Assembly: GCF_011392115.1 (NCBI RefSeq)
Contig: NZ_JAAJBT010000005.1
Span: forward strand, 1 to 64,000
Source of the DNA: Flavobacterium difficile
GTDB lineage: Bacteria > Bacteroidota > Bacteroidia > Flavobacteriales > Flavobacteriaceae
Length of the DNA: 64,000 nucleotides
Reading direction: 5' to 3'
Positions 54,002 to 63,315 of the stretch are shown here, in pieces. Position 1 is the stretch's first letter. Each line of letters starts with the position of its first letter. A program made the translations under genes and the position numbers. The notes under the pieces are model-generated. The model searched no databases, was not told the DNA's origin, and worked only from the letters and a program-made list of their open reading frames with translations.

Positions 54002-55591
54002 TTAATAATGAAAATGTTTGCTTTCTTCTATATAAGGATTACCGTCAGACGATAAAGGCGCTTTTGTAAGTGCAGTGAAAACTACAAAAATAAACAATCC
54101 AGCGAAGAAAAGTACTGAACTAATTTCAGAGACACCAATAAACCATTGATCACCAACAGTTGCAGGCATTATCATGTTAAAGAAATCAACATAGTGACCT
54201 GCTAATATTACGATACCCGCCATAACAATAACCCATTGAAGACGTTTGAAATCGGCATTCATTAATATTAATAAAGGGAATACAAAATTCATAACTACCA
54301 TACCAAAGAAAGGTAAGTTGTAATTCTCAATTCTTGTTACGAAATAAGTAACTTCCTCTGGAATGTTAGAATACCACATTAACATAAATTGTGAAAACCA
54401 TAAATAAGTCCAGAAAACGCTAATACCAAACATGAATTTAGCTAAATCGTGTAAATGAGATTTATTAACTTCTGGTAATAATCCTTTATTTTTTAAATAA
54501 ATTGTAGTCAAAGTAATAAGCGTAATACCACTTACAAAGAAACTAGCAAATACATACCATCCAAATAAAGTACTATACCAGTGAGGATCAACAGACATAA
54601 TCCAATCCCAAGACATAACTGATTCAGAAACGATGAAGAAAACTAAAAACATCGCTGCAGCATTATAGTTCTTCTTGAAGAAAGACAAATCTTTAGTTTG
54701 GTCTAATTTTATGGAATTTTTTCTTGAAACATATCTGTATAAATTCCAACCAAATAAGAAAATTGCAGCTCTAAATAAGAAAAAAGGAACATTTAAAAAT
54801 CCAGTCTTACCAGCGATTATATGATCATAATTTTCACTTTTTGGATCAGCAATACCATCAGCCATCCATGTGAATAAGTGATTGAAATGGAAACCAGATA
54901 AAACTAATAAAATGAAGAAAATAATTGAACCAGGCAAAACATAAGCTGTAACTCCTTCCATCACTCTAAATAAAATTGGAGACCAACCTGACTGAGCTAC
55001 CCATTGAATTGCATAGAAAGCTAACGCTCCAACTGCAATTAACATAAAGAAAATACAAGCAACATACAATGCAGACCAAGGCTTGTTTTGTAATTGATGT
55101 TTTACATGTTCTATGTGTTCTTTGTGTTCTGCTGCATGATCAACTTTTTCTTTATGAAATTTACTTACATAAACTTCACTTTTTACTTCTGAAACTTTTT
55201 CTTCAGCAACTACTGCAGAATCAGCAACAATATGAGAAGCGTGAACTGTAGAAGAATGTGTAGTATCATTTTTAATTGAATCATGCAATTTAATTACATC
55301 TTCATATTTAACGCTTTTTACATTATCTGCTGTAGCTTCATGAGATGCATGTGCATCTTCTTTGCCATGAGCTTCGTTGTTTGCATGTGAATCATGAGAA
55401 GCTTCAGAATGTGAGGCTGTTGCATGAGAATCGTGGTGAGCTCCACCATGATGAGCTTCTTGCTCTTTTAAAATTGCTTCAACATCTTCATCAGTTTTAG
55501 GTGCTGACCAGAAACCGTAACCGATTCCTAAGATACCTAATACCATTAAGGCGAATGAAAAGCTTTTTAATCTACTAGAAAACTGGTACAT
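54002..55591 (-). CDS. actF: Alternative complex III subunit ActF
   Basis: An integral membrane subunit of the ACIII quinol:cytochrome c oxidoreductase, in the NrfD-like group without cofactors. The 529-residue protein has one N-terminal helix (about residues 12-28), then a hydrophilic region of about 140 residues. That region includes a histidine-rich part (about 47-84, eleven His) and a Lys/Glu/His part. About ten helices follow (from about 172), with ESVMSWDWIMSVDPHWYSTLFGWY and WTYLWFSQFMLMWYSNIPEE as family landmarks. The His-rich loop is much longer than needed for a helix link. Confidence 0.93.
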   Translation of the reverse strand: MYQFSSRLKSFSFALMVLGILGIGYGFWSAPKTDEDVEAILKEQEAHHGGAHHDSHATASHSEASHDSHANNEAHGKEDAHASHEATADNVKSVKYEDVIKLHDSIKNDTTHSSTVHASHIVADSAVVAEEKVSEVKSEVYVSKFHKEKVDHAAEHKEHIEHVKHQLQNKPWSALYVACIFFMLIAVGALAFYAIQWVAQSGWSPILFRVMEGVTAYVLPGSIIFFILLVLSGFHFNHLFTWMADGIADPKSENYDHIIAGKTGFLNVPFFLFRAAIFLFGWNLYRYVSRKNSIKLDQTKDLSFFKKNYNAAAMFLVFFIVSESVMSWDWIMSVDPHWYSTLFGWYVFASFFVSGITLITLTTIYLKNKGLLPEVNKSHLHDLAKFMFGISVFWTYLWFSQFMLMWYSNIPEEVTYFVTRIENYNLPFFGMVVMNFVFPLLILMNADFKRLQWVIVMAGIVILAGHYVDFFNMIMPATVGDQWFIGVSEISSVLFFAGLFIFVVFTALTKAPLSSDGNPYIEESKHFHY

Positions 55592-55615
55592 ATTTAAATT
55601 TTTCTAAAAGTAATA

Positions 55616-56176
55616 CTATTTTAATTCTGATTTAAGCTTCATTACATATTCTGCAACTTGCCATCTTTCTTCTTGTGACAATTGATTCGCATGAGAACCC
55701 ATTGAATTTATACCATATGTTACAATATGAAAAATACTCCCTGAAGTAACTTCTCTATCTTTGTAACTTGGAACCCCAAGAAACTTTTCTCTTTTAACTA
55801 AATTTCCTTTACCATCACCCGCTTCACCATGACAAATAGCACAATAAATGTTAAATAATTCTTTACCGCGCTCTAAATCAACTTGATCTGAAGTTAAAAT
55901 AGTTCCTCTTGTTTTAGAAAGAGCATAAGCCTCAGGTGTATTTGGCAAATCATATGGTGTAAAACCACGTTTAATTGTACCGGATGCTGGAATCTGATTT
56001 ACTTTACCTTTTTCACCCGTTGGTGAATTAAACGCATCAGATTCACCATAAGTTTCATAACCTACAGATTCGTACATGTTTGGAAAAAGCTGATAATTAG
56101 GTGCAGATTTATCAAAACAAGAAGTCATTAGGAAAGATGCTCCCACTAATGTCAATATATTTAAAATACTTTTCAT
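55616..56176 (-). CDS. actE: Alternative complex III subunit ActE (monohaem cytochrome c lipoprotein)
   Basis: A 186-residue lipoprotein cytochrome c of ACIII that passes electrons to the oxidase. Its lipobox is SFLMTSC (Cys near residue 20). The haem motif CAICH (about residue 115) is followed by GEAGDGKGNLV, and the distal Met ligand is probably in YGINSMGSHANQLS near the C-terminus. The family's conserved N-terminal block (RGFTPYDLPNTPEAYALSKT) precedes the haem. It begins 5 nt after actD and ends 24 nt before actF. Confidence 0.93.
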   Translation of the reverse strand: MKSILNILTLVGASFLMTSCFDKSAPNYQLFPNMYESVGYETYGESDAFNSPTGEKGKVNQIPASGTIKRGFTPYDLPNTPEAYALSKTRGTILTSDQVDLERGKELFNIYCAICHGEAGDGKGNLVKREKFLGVPSYKDREVTSGSIFHIVTYGINSMGSHANQLSQEERWQVAEYVMKLKSELK

Positions 56177-56181
56177 ACCAA

Positions 56182-56706
56182 TTAATGCTTATCAATTACT
56201 TTTACTTCTACTGCTCCAGTATTTTTAAAAAAAGAAACTAATTCTTCTTCGTTTCCGTGAATTCCAACTTCCATTAAAAAATGGTCATCAGTAGTTCTTA
56301 CATCAGGATTTTCAGCTTTTTTAAATGGCCACAATTTACTTCTCATATAAAAAGTGATTACCATTAAGTGAGCTGCAAAAAACACAGTACCTTCAAACAA
56401 AACTGGAACAAAGGCTGGCATATTCTGAATGAACTCAAATGAAGGTTTACCACCAATATCTTGAGGCCAATCTTGTATCATAATATATCTTAAAAGATTA
56501 AAATAGATAAACAAACCTGTGATTCCGTATAAGAATGCACATATTGCAAGTCTTGTTGCAGGTAAACCCATCGCTTTATCTAGTCCGTGAACTGGAAATG
56601 GCGTATAAACCTCTTCAATGTGATAATGCGCAGCTTTTGTTTTGTGAACTGCTGCTAACAAAATATCATCGTCGTTATATATAGCGTGTACTACTTTATT
56701 ACTCAT
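56182..56706 (-). CDS. actD: Alternative complex III subunit ActD (DUF3341)
   Basis: A 174-residue membrane subunit of ACIII with the DUF3341 pattern: a cytoplasmic ferredoxin-like part (YNDDDILLAAVHKTKAAHYHIEEVYTPFPVHGLDKAMG), two helices (about residues 53-73 and 97-120) separated by QDWPQDIGGKPSF, and a C-terminal DHFLMEVGIHGNEEEL strand. It carries no cofactor motif. It sits 11 nt after actC and 5 nt before actE. Confidence 0.93.
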   Translation of the reverse strand: MSNKVVHAIYNDDDILLAAVHKTKAAHYHIEEVYTPFPVHGLDKAMGLPATRLAICAFLYGITGLFIYFNLLRYIMIQDWPQDIGGKPSFEFIQNMPAFVPVLFEGTVFFAAHLMVITFYMRSKLWPFKKAENPDVRTTDDHFLMEVGIHGNEEELVSFFKNTGAVEVKVIDKH

Positions 56707-56717
56707 AATTCTTAATA

Positions 56718-58154
56718 TTAATGATGATCGTGTCCTTCATATCCATCATGACCATGGTTATCATGATGTGGTTTACTATCTCCTCTTTCTCTTTTAAAAT
56801 TATCACCAGATGATTTTAAAATAGTTTTAACTTCTGCTTGAGCAATCACTGGGAAACTTCTAGAATATAATAAGAATAAAACGAAGAAGAAACCGATAGT
56901 ACCTATAAAAATACCTGCATCTACAAAAGTTGGTTGGAACATTGTCCAAGATGATGGTAAATAATCTCTATGTAATGAGGTAACGATAATTACAAAACGT
57001 TCAAACCACATACCAATATTTACAACTATAGAAATGATGAATGAGAATGCAATACTAGTTCTTAATTTTTTGTACCACATGAATTGTGGAGAGAAAACGT
57101 TACAAGTCATCATTAACCAATATGACCACCAGTAAGGTCCAGTTGCTCTGTTAAGGAAAGCGTATTGTTCATACTCAACTCCAGAATACCAAGCTACAAA
57201 TAATTCAGTAATATATGCACAACCAACAATTGAACCAGTAATCATAATAATAATGTTCATTAATTCAATGTGCTGAATTGTGATATAATCTTCTAAATTT
57301 GAAACTTTACGCATTACAATTAATAATGTATTTACCATTGCAAATCCAGAGAATACAGCACCAGCAACGAAATATGGAGGTAAAATTGTAGTATGCCAAC
57401 CTGGAATTACAGAAGTAGCGAAGTCAAAAGATACAATTGTATGTACAGAAAGTACTAAAGGAGTAGCTAAACCAGCTAATACTAAAGAAACTTCTTCGAA
57501 ACGTTGCCAATCTTTAGCTCTACCACTCCATCCGAAAGATAAAATAGAATATACTCTTTTGTTAAAAGGTGTAACTGCTCTATCTCTAAGCATTGCAAAA
57601 TCTGGTAATAAACCTGTCCACCAGAAAACTAAGGATACAGATAGATAAGTTGAAATTGCAAAAACGTCCCATAATAACGGAGAGTTAAAGTTTACCCATA
57701 AAGATCCGAATTGATTTGGTATTGGTAATACCCAGTATGCTAGCCATGGACGTCCCATGTGGATAATAGGAAATAAACCTGCTTGAACTACTGAGAAAAT
57801 TGTCATTGCTTCTGCAGAACGGTTAATAGCCATTCTCCATTTTTGACGGAACAATAATAATACTGCTGAAATAAGTGTACCGGCGTGACCAATACCTACC
57901 CACCAAACGAAATTGGTGATATCCCAAGCCCAACCAATTGTTTTGTTCAATCCCCAAGTACCAATACCTGTAGTGATTGTATATACCATACAGCCTAATC
58001 CCCAAAGGAATGCAGCTAATGCTATTGAAAATACTGTCCACCATAGTTTGTTAGCTCTTCCTTCAACAGGGCGAGCCACATCTACAGTTATATCGTGATA
58101 AGATTTATCACCAATAACCAAAGGTTTTCTAATGGGTGCTTCGTAATGAGACAT
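56718..58154 (-). CDS. actC: Alternative complex III subunit ActC (NrfD-like quinol-site membrane protein)
   Basis: A 478-residue polytopic subunit with about ten helices and the NrfD-like family features WAWDITNFVWWVGIGHAGTLISA, MGRPWLAYWVLPIPNQFG and GRAKDWQRFEEVSLVLAGLATPLVLSVHTIVS. It is thought to hold the quinol-oxidation site next to the ActB iron-sulfur subunit. The C-terminal tail is strikingly His-rich (SKPHHDNHGHDGYEGHDHH, seven His). It lies 29 nt after actB. Confidence 0.94.
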   Translation of the reverse strand: MSHYEAPIRKPLVIGDKSYHDITVDVARPVEGRANKLWWTVFSIALAAFLWGLGCMVYTITTGIGTWGLNKTIGWAWDITNFVWWVGIGHAGTLISAVLLLFRQKWRMAINRSAEAMTIFSVVQAGLFPIIHMGRPWLAYWVLPIPNQFGSLWVNFNSPLLWDVFAISTYLSVSLVFWWTGLLPDFAMLRDRAVTPFNKRVYSILSFGWSGRAKDWQRFEEVSLVLAGLATPLVLSVHTIVSFDFATSVIPGWHTTILPPYFVAGAVFSGFAMVNTLLIVMRKVSNLEDYITIQHIELMNIIIMITGSIVGCAYITELFVAWYSGVEYEQYAFLNRATGPYWWSYWLMMTCNVFSPQFMWYKKLRTSIAFSFIISIVVNIGMWFERFVIIVTSLHRDYLPSSWTMFQPTFVDAGIFIGTIGFFFVLFLLYSRSFPVIAQAEVKTILKSSGDNFKRERGDSKPHHDNHGHDGYEGHDHH

Positions 58155-58183
58155 AATCCTTTATATGTGTTTCTTATTAATAC

Positions 58184-61100
58184 TTATTTATCGTTTCTAA
58201 CTTTAACATGATACATCACGTTAGGTTTTGTTCCAATGCTTTCTAATAAATGATACATTCTGTCGTCTTCTAATAATTGAGCAACATCGGATTCTTTATT
58301 ATTTACATCTCCAAACTTCATTGAACCTGAAGTACAAGCGGCAGAACAAGCAGTTTGGAAGTCATCTTTACCAACTTCTTTACCCTCTTTCTTAGCTTTT
58401 AAAATAGTAGCTTGAGTCATTTGGATACACATAGAACATTTCTCCATAACCCCACGAGAACGTACATTTACATCAGGATTTAATACCATACGACCTAAAT
58501 CATCATTCATGTGGTAATCAAATTCATCATTCTTGTTGTACAAGAACCAGTTAAAACGACGTACTTTGTATGGACAGTTGTTTGCACAGTAACGAGTTCC
58601 CACACATCTGTTATATGCCATATGGTTTTGACCTTGGCGAGAGTGTGAAGTAGCAGCAACAGGACAAACCGTCTCACAAGGAGCATGGTTACAGTGTTGA
58701 CACATTACAGGTTGGAAAACAACTTGAGGATTTGCAGAAGGATCTTCTAATCTAATGTTTCCAGGGATAGTTCCGTCACCTTCACCATCACCAAAAAGAT
58801 AATTACCTAATCCTAAACCATTAAGGCTTTCTTTTTCTTCAACATCACCAGCAAATGTATCTTCAGATGAATAATATCTGTCAATTCTTAACCAATGCAT
58901 ATCACGACTTCTTCTAACTTCAGATTTACCTACTACAGGTACATTATTTTCAGCGTGACAAGCAATAACACATGCACCACAACCTGTACAAGAATTTAAA
59001 TCGATAGATAAATTAAAATGATGTCCTGTAGTTCTGTCGAACGAAGTCCATAAATCTACAGATGTAGCAGCAACTTCTTTGTGGTCTAACGAAACTACTG
59101 GTGTTGGATTATATATTTCCTTATTACCTGCTTCATTAGCTTTATTGAAAACAGACAAAGTCGTATCTTTTACAATATCGCCTCTACCCATTAAAGTTCT
59201 TTGTAATTGAACACAAGCAAACTCATGCTCTCCTTCGCCTAAAGTAATAGAAGCTACTTGATTTGCATTAGCATTAGCATACAATGTGTAAGCATTAACA
59301 CCAGTTTGCATTTCTTCTTTTAAAGCTTCTTTTCTACCATAACCAAAAGCTAAACCAATAGTACCAACTGCTTGGCCTGGTTGTATGATAACTGGCACTT
59401 TTTCTAATGTAGTAGCACCTACTTTAATTGAAACATAACTTCCGTTTAAACCTCCGTTAGCTACATTAAAGTTTTTTAAATTATATTTTTCAGCATCTGC
59501 CTTGGAAACTGTTACATAATTATCCCATGAAACTCTTGTAATAGGATCTGGAAACTCCTGAAGCCATGGGTTGTTAGCTTGTTGTCCATCACCCATTCCA
59601 ACTTTACTATACAATACTAAATCTAAACCATTAGATTTAGCAGCAGCTAATTTTGAAGCAGAAGTTCCGAAATTACCACCCTGTGCAGATAAAGCACCAA
59701 CTGGAAGAGCTACGAAACCATCATGAACCGTTTGATTCCAAGACTTACCGTTTAGATTTGCAGTAGCAAATCCTTTTAAGAAATCATAATATGAAATAGC
59801 ATTATCAGTCCAAGCTAAAACAGCTTCTTGAAACTGTTTTGTATTAAATAAAGGTCTAATTGTAGGCTGAGCTATACTGTAATTAGAACGTGTAATTGTT
59901 ACATCATTCCAAGACTCTAAGTAATGACTTGCAGCTGCAGCTATTGTAGTTTTAACTGCAGTCTCATCTTCTTTAGTAGAGAATGATACTGATAATTTAA
60001 CTTTTCCTAAACCAGCAACAAATTCTTTAGAGTTTGCTAAAGTATAAACAGGATTCACGCCACTCATTATTAATGTGTGAACTTTTCCAGCATTCATATC
60101 TGCTACTAATTGAGCAACAGCTTTAGCATCTCCTTTTCTTGTAAGCTTAGCATCAGCAGGATTAAATGCTTCAGATTTTAAAGCTAAATTGATACCTAAA
60201 ACTAAATATTGAGCATCAAAATCATCTAAACCTGTTACAACAACTCCTTTTGATCCTGCTGCTCTTAATTGTTGTGCAGCTTTTTCAACTTCTTTATCTA
60301 AAGGACCAACGCTAGCTACAGAAACAGAAGAGCCTGTAACAGCATTATATAATTTTACTAAAGCTAACTTTTGGTTTGCAATAGTTAATGGAATTCTTTT
60401 ATCTGCATTAGCTCCTGCTAACGACATATTGGCTTCAATTTGAATGTGCTTAGACATTTTACCATTTTTCGGCACACGTCCTTTAGCATATCCTGCATCA
60501 TAACCACCACCTTGCCAATCTCCAAGAAAATCTGCACCAACTGAAACGATGGTGTCAGCATTTGCAAAATTATAATTTGCTAAAGCTCTGAAACCATAAA
60601 CCGCCTGAAATGCATCTAAAGCATTAGAATCAGAAATCGCATCATATACTACATGTTTCACATTCGTATATTTTGCAGCTAAATCTGAAATCAATTTATC
60701 AGTTGAAGGACTTGCCATAGTATTAGTTAACACAACAATTTGAGCGCCTTTTGCCTTAGCATCAACTAAACTAGCTTTAACTTTTGCATTTACTTCATTC
60801 CAAGAAGTATCTTTTTTATTTAATTTAGGATTTTTTAATCTTAAATTATCGTATAAAGAAAGGACTGAGGCATGTACTCTTGCATTTGCTCCAGTAACTG
60901 AACCCTCAATAGAGTTATTTTCAACTTTAATTGGGCGACCTTCACGAGTCTTAATTAAAATATTCGCAAAATCATAACCATCCGCAATTGTTGTAGCATA
61001 AAAATCAGCTACACCTGGGATAATTTCTTCTGGTTGAACCACATAAGGAATTGACTTAATCACCGGACCTTCACACGCTGCTAATGATGCTGCAGCTGTA

Positions 61101-61285
61101 CTGAAACCAACGTACTTTAAAAAGTCACGACGCGAAGTAGATGAATTAGAAAGATTTTCTTTATCACCTAAAAACTCATCAACAGGAATTTGCTCTACAA
61201 ATTCGTTGCTTTGTAACGCCTCAACAATAGAACTATTTTCATTTAGTTCTTCAACACTTTTCCAGTATTTTTTGTTTGATGCCAT
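58184..61285 (-). CDS. actB: Alternative complex III subunit ActB (iron-sulfur, molybdopterin-oxidoreductase-like)
   Basis: A 1033-residue periplasmic subunit. A Tat-like signal lies internally (SRRDFLKYVGFSTAAASLAAC, residues 51-71) and ends in a lipobox, so Cys71 may be lipidated after Tat export. Residues of about 80-740 resemble a molybdopterin oxidoreductase, which in ACIII carries no molybdenum. From residue 766 a ferredoxin-like part holds the cluster ligands: CTGCGACVIAC, CQHCNHAPCETVCP, CVGTRYCANNCP (a Thr at one expected Cys, consistent with a 3Fe-4S site) and CSMCIQ with CSAAC. It relays electrons from quinol towards the ActA haems. Confidence 0.95.
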   Translation of the reverse strand: MASNKKYWKSVEELNENSSIVEALQSNEFVEQIPVDEFLGDKENLSNSSTSRRDFLKYVGFSTAAASLAACEGPVIKSIPYVVQPEEIIPGVADFYATTIADGYDFANILIKTREGRPIKVENNSIEGSVTGANARVHASVLSLYDNLRLKNPKLNKKDTSWNEVNAKVKASLVDAKAKGAQIVVLTNTMASPSTDKLISDLAAKYTNVKHVVYDAISDSNALDAFQAVYGFRALANYNFANADTIVSVGADFLGDWQGGGYDAGYAKGRVPKNGKMSKHIQIEANMSLAGANADKRIPLTIANQKLALVKLYNAVTGSSVSVASVGPLDKEVEKAAQQLRAAGSKGVVVTGLDDFDAQYLVLGINLALKSEAFNPADAKLTRKGDAKAVAQLVADMNAGKVHTLIMSGVNPVYTLANSKEFVAGLGKVKLSVSFSTKEDETAVKTTIAAAASHYLESWNDVTITRSNYSIAQPTIRPLFNTKQFQEAVLAWTDNAISYYDFLKGFATANLNGKSWNQTVHDGFVALPVGALSAQGGNFGTSASKLAAAKSNGLDLVLYSKVGMGDGQQANNPWLQEFPDPITRVSWDNYVTVSKADAEKYNLKNFNVANGGLNGSYVSIKVGATTLEKVPVIIQPGQAVGTIGLAFGYGRKEALKEEMQTGVNAYTLYANANANQVASITLGEGEHEFACVQLQRTLMGRGDIVKDTTLSVFNKANEAGNKEIYNPTPVVSLDHKEVAATSVDLWTSFDRTTGHHFNLSIDLNSCTGCGACVIACHAENNVPVVGKSEVRRSRDMHWLRIDRYYSSEDTFAGDVEEKESLNGLGLGNYLFGDGEGDGTIPGNIRLEDPSANPQVVFQPVMCQHCNHAPCETVCPVAATSHSRQGQNHMAYNRCVGTRYCANNCPYKVRRFNWFLYNKNDEFDYHMNDDLGRMVLNPDVNVRSRGVMEKCSMCIQMTQATILKAKKEGKEVGKDDFQTACSAACTSGSMKFGDVNNKESDVAQLLEDDRMYHLLESIGTKPNVMYHVKVRNDK

Positions 61286-61316
61286 TGTATATAGATATTA
61301 ACTTCTTATATTATTA

Positions 61317-62663
61317 TTAATAGTGACATTTACCACACTCTAAACCACCCATTTGAGCAGCTGTCAACTTAGTAACACCCAATTTCTTAGCCAATTGGTC
61401 GTGGATTTTAGCGTAATAACCATTGTCTTCAACTTTCACATTCGTTTCTCTGTGACAGTTAATACACCAGCCCATAGTAAGTGGTTGATCTTGTTTCATC
61501 ACTTCGAAGGACTCTACTTTACCATGACATTTCTGACATTCGATACCACCTACAGTTACGTGCTGTGCGTGATTGAAATAAACGAAGTCTGGTAAATTAT
61601 GAATTCTAACCCATTTAACAGGTTTGGTTTTCCCAGTATATTTTTGAGTGGCTTTATCCCAACCAACTGCATCATATAATTTTTGAATTTCAGCAGTGTA
61701 GAATTCTTTTGTGTATTCCACATAAGTTGAATCTTTAGAACCTTGGAATTCAGCAATGTTTTTGTGACAGTTCATACACACATTCAAAGAAGGAATACCT
61801 GAATGTTTAGAAACCCTAGCAGAAGAGTGACAATATTTACAATCAATACCATTTTCCCCAGCATGAATTTTGTGTGAGTAATGAATCGGTTGAATTGGAG
61901 CATATCCTTGATCTACACCAATTTGCATGAAAAACCCATACATAAAGTATGCAGAAGTTAACAGGAATAAAATTGCTGTAACAACCATCATAAACTGATT
62001 CTTAACGTAAGCTCTAGCGAAAGAAAGAATAGCACTACCAGGACCTTTTGAATCCGGCACCTCAACACCTTCTTTTTTAGCAAGATTTTTCATTAACTTA
62101 TTTACTGCATAAAGCACAAAAATTAAAGCACTTAAAATAAAAGCTAAAATTCCTAAAATAAAATTATTTGAAAAACCGCCCTCTGAACCACCATCGCCAA
62201 CAGCAGGTGCAGCAGTTTTAGGGGTTTCTGCCGCTGGAGCCACTTCCATTGTGTAAGCAATGATATTATCAATATCACCATTAGACAATTGAGGAAAAGC
62301 AGTCATGTTCGCTTTAGCATAATCATCATAAACCTTTACCGCTCTCGCATCACCAGATTTAATAAGATCAGAACTGTTTTTAATCCATTTGTACAACCAT
62401 TCTTTGTCATACTTATCGCCAACACCTCTCAATGCAGGACCAGTCATTTTTGCATCTAATTTGTGACAAGCGGCACAATTAGTGTTAAACAATTCTTTCC
62501 CTTTAACCGGATCACCCGAACCAGATGCTGGTGCCGCTGCTGCTGCAGCTGGCGCAGCCGCTGCAGCAGGCTCTTGCGCAGAAACGCCAACTGCAAATAT
62601 TGCAGAAAACGCTAAAGAAAAGATAGTTTTTGAAAACGATTTAGGGTTACCCAACTTTTTCAT
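61317..62663 (-). CDS. actA: Alternative complex III subunit ActA (multihaem cytochrome c with fused monohaem domain)
   Basis: A 448-residue cytochrome c that collects electrons from ActB. Signal peptide 1-29 is followed by an Ala/Pro-rich linker and a monohaem domain with CAACH (63-67) and a likely Met ligand in KANMTAFPQ (Met120). Two membrane helices follow (about 167-190 and 222-248). The multihaem domain starts near 255 and has five CxxCH motifs at 275, 296, 376, 400 and 443. The last lies one residue from the C-terminus. That makes six haems, against five for the classical short ActA. It is the first gene of the act-cta operon. Confidence 0.94.
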   Translation of the reverse strand: MKKLGNPKSFSKTIFSLAFSAIFAVGVSAQEPAAAAAPAAAAAAPASGSGDPVKGKELFNTNCAACHKLDAKMTGPALRGVGDKYDKEWLYKWIKNSSDLIKSGDARAVKVYDDYAKANMTAFPQLSNGDIDNIIAYTMEVAPAAETPKTAAPAVGDGGSEGGFSNNFILGILAFILSALIFVLYAVNKLMKNLAKKEGVEVPDSKGPGSAILSFARAYVKNQFMMVVTAILFLLTSAYFMYGFFMQIGVDQGYAPIQPIHYSHKIHAGENGIDCKYCHSSARVSKHSGIPSLNVCMNCHKNIAEFQGSKDSTYVEYTKEFYTAEIQKLYDAVGWDKATQKYTGKTKPVKWVRIHNLPDFVYFNHAQHVTVGGIECQKCHGKVESFEVMKQDQPLTMGWCINCHRETNVKVEDNGYYAKIHDQLAKKLGVTKLTAAQMGGLECGKCHY

Positions 62664-62738
62664 ATTAAAAATTAATTATCAAACTTATTTTTGGTATGGT
62701 TTTAGCGTTAGCTTAATCATACTTTTTAAAAACTTGGA

Positions 62739-62768
62739 CAAAAATACAACATTACAAGAATTATCAAA
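62739..62768 (-). promoter_or_regulatory. Promoter of the act-cta operon
   Basis: On the minus strand there is a -33 TTTG (62768-62765), an 18-nt spacer and the -7 box TATTTTTG (62746-62739). The leader to the actA ATG at 62663 would be about 70 nt. It appears to drive all eight genes down to 51023, since no internal terminator is seen. Confidence 0.72.
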
Positions 62769-62821
62769 ACCTTAAATTTATCAGAAAATGTAATTTATTT
62801 TAATTCTAAATAAGATTGCGA

Positions 62822-62851
62822 TTGATAATTTAAATCTAAATAATAAATTTG
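62822..62851 (+). promoter_or_regulatory. Promoter of the SPOR-domain gene
   Basis: A TTG (62822-62824), a 19-nt spacer and the -7 box TAAATTTG (62844-62851) end 18 nt before the ATG at 62870. Confidence 0.68.
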
Positions 62852-62869
62852 CAATAAATATCATTCATT

Positions 62870-63262
62870 ATGAAGACTTTAAAAAAAATAACAGTAGTTT
62901 CAATTTCAATAGTTGGTTTATTTACAACTCAAAATATTTTTTCGCAAACTAAAAAAAGCAACATAGAACAGGACGAAAAAATAGAAAGATTACTAAACGA
63001 AAAAAGAAAAAGCAATTCTGCAATTACAATTAACGATAAATTTAAAATACAAATTTACTTCGGAACAATAGAAGAATCAAAAAAAACATTACTAGCTTTT
63101 AAAAAAGACTTTTCCCAAACAGACGGAACGATAACATTTAGCAATCCCTCATACAAAGTTTGGGTAGGCAGTTATAAAAGTAAGATCGAAGCTGAAAAAG
63201 CATTAATTGGTATAAAGAAAAAATATCCTACTGCTGTCATTATAGAGCCCAACAAAAAATAA
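62870..63262 (+). CDS. Exported SPOR-domain protein
   Basis: A 130-residue protein with a signal peptide (MKTLKKITVVSISIVGLFTTQNIFSQ), a short charged segment and a C-terminal SPOR domain (about residues 55-128). The SPOR domain shows the two-fold pattern FKIQIYFGTIEESKKTLLAFKK and YKVWVGSYKSKIEAEKALIGIKKKYP. SPOR domains bind denuded glycan strands of peptidoglycan, often at the division site. No other domain is present, so it is probably a small periplasmic peptidoglycan-binding protein. It is divergent from actA and followed after 53 nt by a TonB-dependent receptor gene. Confidence 0.9.
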   Translation: MKTLKKITVVSISIVGLFTTQNIFSQTKKSNIEQDEKIERLLNEKRKSNSAITINDKFKIQIYFGTIEESKKTLLAFKKDFSQTDGTITFSNPSYKVWVGSYKSKIEAEKALIGIKKKYPTAVIIEPNKK

Positions 63263-63279
63263 TTTGTTTTTAATGGCAT

Positions 63280-63287
63280 TATTTTTG
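63280..63287 (+). promoter_or_regulatory. -7 box for the TonB-dependent receptor gene
   Basis: TATTTTTG (TAnnTTTG) ends 28 nt before the ATG at 63316. A TTTG at 63263-63266 lies 13 nt upstream, too close for a good -33. Confidence 0.42.
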
Positions 63288-63315
63288 TGGCATAAATTCT
63301 TTAAACTTAACTAAC

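Noticed and set aside
62482..62775. 97-residue open frame on the plus strand with an Ala-rich stretch
   Set aside because: The Ala-rich stretch is the reverse complement of the Ala-rich linker codons of actA. The frame runs through the act promoter.
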